Shown in pieces: positions 1 to 5,187 of a DNA stretch of 7,571 bases (its first letter is position 1; each line of letters opens with the position of its first letter). The notes beneath the pieces were generated by a model that was not told the DNA's origin, did no database searches, and saw nothing but the letters and a program-made list of their open reading frames with translations. The stretch comes from an uncultured Oscillospiraceae bacterium. Lineage in GTDB: Bacteria; Bacillota; Clostridia; Oscillospirales; Oscillospiraceae. The position numbers and the translations under genes were made by a program. Location: assembly GCA_958438185.1 (NCBI GenBank), contig CAUBQU010000056.1, forward strand, positions 1 through 7,571, read 5' to 3'.

Positions 1-3
1 AAA

Positions 4-119
4 CGGGGCAGCGGGTAAAAAAGTGCAAAAAATGCAAAAATACTGATAGCACATTCGTAGTAATTGCTATATAATAAATGTATAGAATCTTAACGCTCCA
101 GCGCGGCGGCGCTGCCCCG
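4..119. repeat. 10-bp inverted repeat flanking the promoter
   Basis: CGGGGCAGCG at 4-13 is the exact reverse complement of CGCTGCCCCG at 110-119. The two arms bracket the A-tracts and the TATAAT box. The left arm lies upstream of the predicted transcription start, so a transcript from that promoter could not form this stem; it would matter only for DNA binding or for a read-through transcript. It may be chance in GC-rich DNA. Confidence 0.4.
17..75 (+). promoter_or_regulatory. Candidate promoter with phased A-tracts for the c-di-GMP phosphorelay operon
   Basis: A perfect TATAAT box lies at 70-75, about 90 bases before the first start codon. No good -35 hexamer sits at 16-18 bases spacing; the best 17-base match is TAGCAC at 47-52, only 2 of 6. 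Upstream are three A-tracts at 17-22, 27-32 and 36-40, spaced by about one helical turn, with the repeated unit TGCAAAAA at 24-31 and 33-40. Such tracts are known to bend DNA and act as UP elements, which could compensate for a weak -35. A second possible -10, TAGAAT, lies at 83-88. The match is by eye only. Confidence 0.45.
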
Positions 120-129
120 ACCCGGGCAG
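99..129 (+). other. GC-rich leader with two mutually exclusive hairpins
   Basis: Stem one pairs CAGCGC (99-104) with GCGCTG (109-114) around a GGCG loop. Stem two pairs CTGCCC (112-117) with GGGCAG (124-129) around a six-base loop. They share bases 112-114 and so cannot both form completely. They lie in the predicted untranslated leader, 26 bases upstream of the ribosome binding site. No U-tract follows, so neither looks like an intrinsic terminator, and I recognise no known riboswitch class. Confidence 0.35.
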
Positions 130-154
130 GCACCGGCCAGCGCAGTGGGCGGGC

Positions 155-160
155 AAGGAG
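155..160 (+). promoter_or_regulatory. Ribosome binding site that decides the start of the first gene
   Basis: AAGGAG at 155-160 ends five bases before the ATG at 166. This favours ATG 166 over the in-frame GTG at 145, which would lie upstream of the site and add seven residues with no domain content. Confidence 0.85.
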
Positions 161-165
161 ACCGA

Positions 166-2610
166 ATGAAACGAAGAAAACTGCTGCTCGCGGATGACTC
201 TGAGCTGAACCGCGCGATCCTTGCCAATATGTTGGAGGCGGATTTTGAGATCATCGAGGTCTCCAACGGGAAAGAGGTCCTCGCCGCTCTCCAGGCGTAC
301 CGAAGCAGCCTCTCCGCCCTTTTGCTGGATATCGTCATGCCTGAGCTGGACGGCTTCGGCGTTTTAGAGGAGATGAATCGCCTGCACTGGATCGATGCGT
401 TCCCGACGATCATTATTTCCGCTGAAACTGGCGGCGCGTACATTGACCACGCCTTTGCCCTGGGGGCATCGGATTATATCAGCCGCCCGTTCGTCCCAGG
501 TATCATCCGGCGCCGGATCATGAACGCGATCCTGCTCCACACAAAAAAGCAGCAGATGATGGACCTCGTCGCCGACTGGTTCTCGCAGCGGGGGCACAGC
601 GACGAGATCCTGCTGACGATCCTGGAATACGCCGTGGAGACCCGCAGCGGCGAAGGCGGCACCCATATGACCGGCGTGGATACCATCACCGGCCTGCTGC
701 TGCGCCGCCTGTTGGAAAAGCCCAACCCGTATGGGCTGACAGAGGCGGACGTGAACGTGATCTGCACCGCCTCCGGGCTGCACGACCTGGGCAAGCTGCT
801 GGTCCCCTCGGAGATCCTCAAAAAGCCCGGCAAGCTGACGGCGGAGGAATTTGAGATCGTCAAGCGGCACACCGTCATGGGCGCGCAGCTCATCGCGGAC
901 CTGCCTGTCTACCAAAACGAAAAGCTGGTCCAATACGCCATCACCATCTGCCGCTGGCACCATGAGCGCTGGAACGGCGAGGGCTACCCGGACGGCCTCT
1001 GGGGCGACGGCATTCCCATCGCGGCCCAGGTCGTCTCCCTGGCCGACGCTTACGATGCCCTGACCAACGCCCGCAGCTACAAAACCGCCTTTGACCACGA
1101 GACTGCCCTGGCCATGCTGCACAATGGCGAATGCGGCAGCTTTAACCCCCTGCTGCTCACCTGCCTGGACGAGGTCGCCGAGACCATCCGGCAGGCCAAG
1201 CAGGAGCGGCACATCCTGCAGAACAAGCCCACGGTGCAAAAAGCCGTCGATGAGCTCTACAGCGGGCAGGACCTGCCGACCGTCCGTGTCGCCCAGCAGC
1301 TGGAGGAATACCGCACCCAGTATCGCTTTTTCTCAGATCTCACCCAGGATTACTGGTTCAAATATACGCTGCAGCCCGCATCGCTGCAGCTCTCCCGCAG
1401 CGCGGCCGAATGGCTCGGCCTGCCGCGCATGATCGTCAACCCGATGGAGCACCCGGGCACTCTGGCGATTTTGGGCGCCGACACCCGGGAAACACTGCAC
1501 CAGGCGCTGGAGACGCGCCGGATCGACGACCGGTATCTGGAGCTTACTGTCACCATTTATGTAAGCGGCAAGCCCTGCCGCTGCCAAATGGCGCTGCTCG
1601 TCTTTTGGGATGCGACGAATCAGGACCGCTACCGCGCGATCCTGGGTAAGGTCCTGGATATCGACGAAAGCTTCGGCCGCCTGACCCGCTACGATGCAGC
1701 GCTTGCAGCCCCGGCCGCCCCTGCGCTGCTGCCTATCCTAGCCGGGCCGGATGATGTGCTCCAGCTCCAAAGCAGTCAGGTCGGCCCGGTGCTCCAGAGT
1801 TACCGCCGCATGTTTGCCACCGTCCGCCTGGTCGACCCTGGCTTATGCCTGCAGGTCTCCGCGGACGCGCACGGGCACCGCCTGGAGCAGTCGGCGCATT
1901 GCTATGCCATCTGGGGCAAAGAGCGCCGCTGCAGCAACTGCATCGCCCAGGAGGCCATCCGCACCCGCCGGACGCAAAGCAAGATCGAATCCGCGGGCAG
2001 TGATATTTTCTACGTTCTGGCCCTTTGCGCCGAGATCGACGGCGTCCCCTACGCGCTGGAGTGTGCCAACCCGCTTCAATCCAGCGGCAGTGAGGAGAAT
2101 CTGCTCAATCAGCTGCTGGTACGCAACCGGCAGGTCTACATTGATTCGGCCACCAAGGTCTTCAACCGCCGCTATTATGATACGCGCATCCGCGGCCTGA
2201 CCGGGGCCTACGCTCTGGCCATGTTTGATATCGACGATTTTAAGGCCGTCAACGATACCTTCGGCCACGCCGCCGGGGACCTGGCCCTGTATCACGTCGC
2301 CCAGACCGTCCGGGCAAAGCTGCGCGGCAGCGACGAGATCATCCGTTACGGCGGCGACGAATTTTTTCTGCTGTTTCACGGTCTGCCCGGGCATATTCTG
2401 GAGCGAAAGCTGCAAGCGCTCTGCCAGGCGGTGGCCCAGATCGAGCTTTCCGATTACCCAGCGCTCCGGCTCAGCATCAGCATCGGCGGTATCGCAGCCG
2501 CCGGGCGGATCGCAGAGCTGGTGCAAAAAGCGGACCGCGCCCTCTACCAGGCGAAGAAAACCAAGGGCTGCGCCGTAATTTATAAGGAGGACTCCCATGC
2601 GAGTACCTGA
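166..2610 (+). CDS. Response regulator with receiver, HD-GYP, PAS-like and GGDEF domains (c-di-GMP phosphodiesterase/diguanylate cyclase)
   Basis: This 814-residue protein joins both directions of c-di-GMP metabolism to a phospho-receiver. Receiver, about 5-120: acidic pair D10-D11, phospho-acceptor D55, S85, and Arg (R107) where most receivers have Lys. HD-GYP, about 150-345: H167, HD at 206-207, H235, H265-H266, GYP at 273-275 and D294, a full metal-binding set consistent with hydrolysis of c-di-GMP. Residues about 380-500 look PAS-like. Residues about 545-640 form a second PAS-like region carrying C579, C589 and C592. GGDEF, about 655-805: D688, N696, D705, an intact GGDEF at 729-733, and an RxxD inhibitory site (R720, D723) five residues before it. 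There are no membrane segments, so it should be cytosolic. It is first in the operon and overlaps the HPt gene, its likely phosphate donor. Domain calls are firm; the net activity cannot be judged from sequence. Confidence 0.93.
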   Translation: MKRRKLLLADDSELNRAILANMLEADFEIIEVSNGKEVLAALQAYRSSLSALLLDIVMPELDGFGVLEEMNRLHWIDAFPTIIISAETGGAYIDHAFALGASDYISRPFVPGIIRRRIMNAILLHTKKQQMMDLVADWFSQRGHSDEILLTILEYAVETRSGEGGTHMTGVDTITGLLLRRLLEKPNPYGLTEADVNVICTASGLHDLGKLLVPSEILKKPGKLTAEEFEIVKRHTVMGAQLIADLPVYQNEKLVQYAITICRWHHERWNGEGYPDGLWGDGIPIAAQVVSLADAYDALTNARSYKTAFDHETALAMLHNGECGSFNPLLLTCLDEVAETIRQAKQERHILQNKPTVQKAVDELYSGQDLPTVRVAQQLEEYRTQYRFFSDLTQDYWFKYTLQPASLQLSRSAAEWLGLPRMIVNPMEHPGTLAILGADTRETLHQALETRRIDDRYLELTVTIYVSGKPCRCQMALLVFWDATNQDRYRAILGKVLDIDESFGRLTRYDAALAAPAAPALLPILAGPDDVLQLQSSQVGPVLQSYRRMFATVRLVDPGLCLQVSADAHGHRLEQSAHCYAIWGKERRCSNCIAQEAIRTRRTQSKIESAGSDIFYVLALCAEIDGVPYALECANPLQSSGSEENLLNQLLVRNRQVYIDSATKVFNRRYYDTRIRGLTGAYALAMFDIDDFKAVNDTFGHAAGDLALYHVAQTVRAKLRGSDEIIRYGGDEFFLLFHGLPGHILERKLQALCQAVAQIELSDYPALRLSISIGGIAAAGRIAELVQKADRALYQAKKTKGCAVIYKEDSHAST
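2584..2590 (+). promoter_or_regulatory. Ribosome binding site of the HPt gene inside the preceding coding sequence
   Basis: AAGGAGG at 2584-2590 lies six bases before ATG 2597, within the last codons of the upstream gene. It supports both the short overlapping start and translational coupling of the two genes. Confidence 0.85.
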
Positions 2611-2953
2611 TTTTTACGCAGCCGCCGGCGGCGACTATGCCGACGCCATCACCCGCCTGCAAAGCGACGCCTTGCTTGCAAGATTCCTGCAAATGCTGCC
2701 GGACGACCCCTCCATGGCCCAGCTGACCGCCGCCATGGCTGCCGGGGATGCCGCCGCGGCTTTCCGCGCCGTCCATACCCTCAAGGGCATCGCTTTGAAT
2801 CTGAGCCTGTCCGACCTGGCGGACGCCTGCGCCGCCTTGACAGAGCGCCTGCGGGGCCGCGACGCCCTGCCCGATGGCATCCAGCCGCAGTATGACGCCG
2901 TCCTGGCCCAGCACACCCGCATACTGGACGCGCTGGCGCAGCTGACACCCTGA
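2597..2953 (+). CDS. Stand-alone histidine phosphotransfer (HPt) protein
   Basis: This 118-residue protein has the hallmark HTLKG motif with phospho-acceptor H60, K63 and G64. Helical stretches surround it: 'AAAAFRAVHTLKGIALNLSL' at 52-71 and 'LADACAALTERLRG' at 74-87. The length fits a single four-helix HPt domain with no other module. HPt proteins have no catalysis of their own; they shuttle phosphate between receiver aspartates. Its start overlaps the upstream gene by 14 bases and it sits between the output regulator and the hybrid kinase. The inferred route is kinase receiver D640 to H60 to D55 of the first gene. Alternative partners elsewhere in the genome cannot be excluded. No signal peptide or membrane segment is visible. 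Confidence 0.9.
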   Translation: MRVPDFYAAAGGDYADAITRLQSDALLARFLQMLPDDPSMAQLTAAMAAGDAAAAFRAVHTLKGIALNLSLSDLADACAALTERLRGRDALPDGIQPQYDAVLAQHTRILDALAQLTP

Positions 2954-2960
2954 TTCTCCC

Positions 2961-2966
2961 AGGAGG
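2961..2966 (+). promoter_or_regulatory. Ribosome binding site of the hybrid kinase gene
   Basis: AGGAGG at 2961-2966 lies nine bases before ATG 2976. A nearer ATG at 2968 is in another frame, only one base from the site, and opens no matching reading frame, so 2976 is taken as the start. Confidence 0.8.
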
Positions 2967-2975
2967 GATGCACAG

Positions 2976-5120
2976 ATGAAGCAACACAAAATGCCACCAG
3001 AGCGGCAATCCCCCTCCGGCCTTTCCACCCCCGGGGCAGAGATCGAACAGCAGATCGTCGCCCTGCTGCGGCAGTATGACGGCGTGGGGATCCTCGGCGG
3101 CGATTATACGCCCGGCTTTCCCATCTGCACCGCCGGAGAGCTTGCCATGCAGCTTCTGGGGTATGATACCCCAGAAGAATTTCTGCAGGCCAGCGGCGGC
3201 ACGATGGCTGGCCTGGTCTGCGAGAACAGTACCGCCTGGCAGGCGGACTTTGCCGCGCTGCACGGCGCTATGACGCTGCACCTGCGCGGTAAAACCGGCC
3301 CGCGCCGGGTCCAGCTGGTCAAATACGATGCCGTGCTTCCCGAAAACTGCCGCCGCTGGCTAGCCTCCCTGCGGGACCTGGACCTGGTATGCCGCCAGGA
3401 GCAGCGGCTGGACCGTCTTTTGCAGGATAAGCGCCACCAGGAGTACAATCAGCAGGAGCAGCTCTCGCAGATGAATTTTGCCCTGGAACGGCAAAACCTC
3501 TCCCTGGAGCGCACCCTGACCGAAGCCAACCGCGACCGCGAGATCATCTCCGCCGTCAGCAAGATCTATTGGATGATCTACCACCTGAATCTGCTGACCG
3601 GCACATATGAAGAGATCGCCGTCCACGACGAACGCCACCGGCCAACGGGCGACCGCGGCCGCATCGCAGACCGTTTTCCGACAGCCTGCAGGCAAACCGT
3701 CCGCGCAGAGGACCAGGCCGCCATGCTGGCATTTCTGGACAGCACGACCCTGGCCGACCGTCTGCAGGACCGGGATGAGATCTCCCAGGAGTACCAGACC
3801 ATCACCGGCAACTGGCATCAGGGCCGCTTTATCGTCGAAAAGCGCAATGCGTCTGGCCGGGCGATTCAGGTGCTCTATACCATCCAGATCATCAACGAGC
3901 AAAAGCAGAAGGAGCTGGCCTACGAAAAGCGCCTGACTGACATCGCCGCCGAGGCGCGGCGGGCAAATCTCTCAAAAACCGACTTCCTGCGCCGCATGAG
4001 CCACGACATCCGCACCCCGATCCATGGCATCCGCGGCATGATTGAAATTGCCAATCATTATGCGGACGACCTGGAAAAACAGCGGGAGTGCCGCGACAAG
4101 GTCTGGGACGCCTCGGGATATCTGCTCTCCTTGGTCAACAGCGTGCTGGATATGAGCCGCTTGGAGGCCGGGGCCGTCCACCTGGAGCACGCCCCCTTTA
4201 ATCTGCTACAGCTTTTGAGCGAGAGCAACACCGTCGCCCAGATGCAGGCGTTGGAGCATACGCTCCACTACCATGTCGACCGTTCCCGCAGCTGCATCCA
4301 GCACCCCTATCTGATCGGCAGCGCGCCCCATCTCAAGCAGATCCTGATGAATATCGCGTCCAACGCCGTCAAATACAACCGGGAAAACGGCACGATCACC
4401 GTCTGGTGTCAGGAGCTTTCCTACGACGGCAGCGCCGCCACCTTCTGCTTCGCATGCGCCGACACGGGCATCGGCATGAGCCCGGATTTCCAGCTGCACG
4501 CCTTCGAGCCCTTCGCCCAGGAGGGAAAAAGCACGACCCGTACCCACTACAACGGCTCCGGCCTGGGCCTGTCCATCGTCCAAGCCCTCGCCCGGCAGAT
4601 GGGCGGCAGCATCGACTTCACCAGCCGCGAGAACGAGGGCACGACCTTTTACGTGACCCTCACCTTCGAGGTGGACCCCGCGCCGCCGCAGGAGGTCCCG
4701 CGCACGGAAACGAACGCCCTGGACCTGAACGGCATCCACATTCTGCTGGCGGAGGACAACGACCTCAATATGGAGATCGCCCGCTTCTTCATCGAGCAGC
4801 ACGGCGGAACGGTCCAGCCAGCGAAAAACGGCCAGGAGGCGGTGGACGCCTTCGCCGCTGCCTATCCCGGGACCTTTGACCTCGTCCTGATGGACGTGAT
4901 GATGCCCGTTCTGGGCGGCTACGCCGCCACCCGGGCGATTCGCGCCATGGACCGGCCGGACGCCGCTACGATCCCCATTCTCGCCATGTCGGCCAACGCC
5001 TTTCAGGATGATATCGAAAAAAGCCTGGCCGCCGGGATGAATGAGCATCTGCCCAAGCCCATCAGCACAGACGCACTCCTGGCCGCCATCCGGCGGCATA
5101 TTCCAGATAGCCCGGCATGA
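2976..5120 (+). CDS. Soluble hybrid sensor histidine kinase with PAS-like sensors and C-terminal receiver
   Basis: This 714-residue protein senses an unknown cue and starts a phosphorelay. Residues about 25-130 look PAS-like (note 'LLGYDTPEEF' at 60-69). Residues 135-188 are rich in Gln, Glu, Arg and Leu and probably form a coiled coil. Residues 190-310 form a second PAS-like region, leading by a helix into the kinase core. The H-box has H343 in 'FLRRMSHDIRTP', the N-box N459 and N463, the G1 box D496-G498-G500 (DTGIG), and the G2 box GSGLGL at 527-532. The receiver at about 587-710 has E593-D594, phospho-acceptor D640, S672 and K694, so both phosphorylation sites look intact. There is no signal peptide or transmembrane helix; it should be cytosolic. 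It is the last gene of the operon, 22 bases after the HPt gene, which is the natural acceptor from D640. The ligand is unknown. Confidence 0.93.
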   Translation: MKQHKMPPERQSPSGLSTPGAEIEQQIVALLRQYDGVGILGGDYTPGFPICTAGELAMQLLGYDTPEEFLQASGGTMAGLVCENSTAWQADFAALHGAMTLHLRGKTGPRRVQLVKYDAVLPENCRRWLASLRDLDLVCRQEQRLDRLLQDKRHQEYNQQEQLSQMNFALERQNLSLERTLTEANRDREIISAVSKIYWMIYHLNLLTGTYEEIAVHDERHRPTGDRGRIADRFPTACRQTVRAEDQAAMLAFLDSTTLADRLQDRDEISQEYQTITGNWHQGRFIVEKRNASGRAIQVLYTIQIINEQKQKELAYEKRLTDIAAEARRANLSKTDFLRRMSHDIRTPIHGIRGMIEIANHYADDLEKQRECRDKVWDASGYLLSLVNSVLDMSRLEAGAVHLEHAPFNLLQLLSESNTVAQMQALEHTLHYHVDRSRSCIQHPYLIGSAPHLKQILMNIASNAVKYNRENGTITVWCQELSYDGSAATFCFACADTGIGMSPDFQLHAFEPFAQEGKSTTRTHYNGSGLGLSIVQALARQMGGSIDFTSRENEGTTFYVTLTFEVDPAPPQEVPRTETNALDLNGIHILLAEDNDLNMEIARFFIEQHGGTVQPAKNGQEAVDAFAAAYPGTFDLVLMDVMMPVLGGYAATRAIRAMDRPDAATIPILAMSANAFQDDIEKSLAAGMNEHLPKPISTDALLAAIRRHIPDSPA
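3153..3177. repeat. Perfect 25-base palindrome within the kinase coding sequence
   Basis: CTTCTGGGGTAT at 3153-3164 is the exact reverse complement of ATACCCCAGAAG at 3166-3177, with G3165 as centre. It encodes the 'LLGYDTPEE' segment of the first PAS-like region, about 180 bases into the gene. In RNA it could fold into a stable stem after opening two or three central pairs. No U-tract follows, so it is not a standard terminator. Its role is unknown. Confidence 0.75.
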
Positions 5121-5135
5121 ACGAAACGCATAAAT

Positions 5136-5186
5136 AAGCAAGCCCGCTGTGGAATGACGCTTCCACAGCAGGCTTGCTTGTTTTTT
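5136..5186. terminator. Strong intrinsic terminator between convergent genes
   Basis: AAGCAAGCC (5136-5144) pairs with GGCTTGCTT (5171-5179) and GCTGTGGAA (5146-5154) with TTCCACAGC (5161-5169). The result is an 18-pair stem broken by one C/A mismatch (5145/5170) around the loop TGACGC. On the + strand G then T6 (5181-5186) follows, which ends the operon 15 bases after its last stop codon. Read on the - strand the stem starts 8 bases after the regulator's stop codon and is followed by ATTTAT, a weaker U-tract, so it may work in both directions. Confidence 0.92.
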
Positions 5187-5187
5187 G

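Noticed and set aside
145..165. GTG at 145 as the start of the first gene
   Set aside because: It lies before the ribosome binding site at 155-160, while ATG 166 has ideal spacing and begins directly at the receiver domain.
364..1239. - strand open frame of about 291 codons
   Set aside because: It is antisense to the receiver/HD-GYP coding region, whose motifs are unmistakable, and its translation shows no recognisable motif.
1564..1582. Seven-base stem AGCGGCA/TGCCGCT in the first gene
   Set aside because: Stems of this length with a five-base loop are expected by chance several times in GC-rich sequence of this size.
2362..2367. Run of six T in the GGDEF codons as a frameshift or phase-variation site
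   Set aside because: Six is short for slippage, it is formed by the needed Phe-Phe codons after GGDE, and the frame continues through a normal GGDEF end.
1843..2598. - strand open frame of about 251 codons
   Set aside because: It is antisense to the PAS-like/GGDEF coding region and rich in Gly, Gln and Val as expected of a mirror of GC-rich codons.
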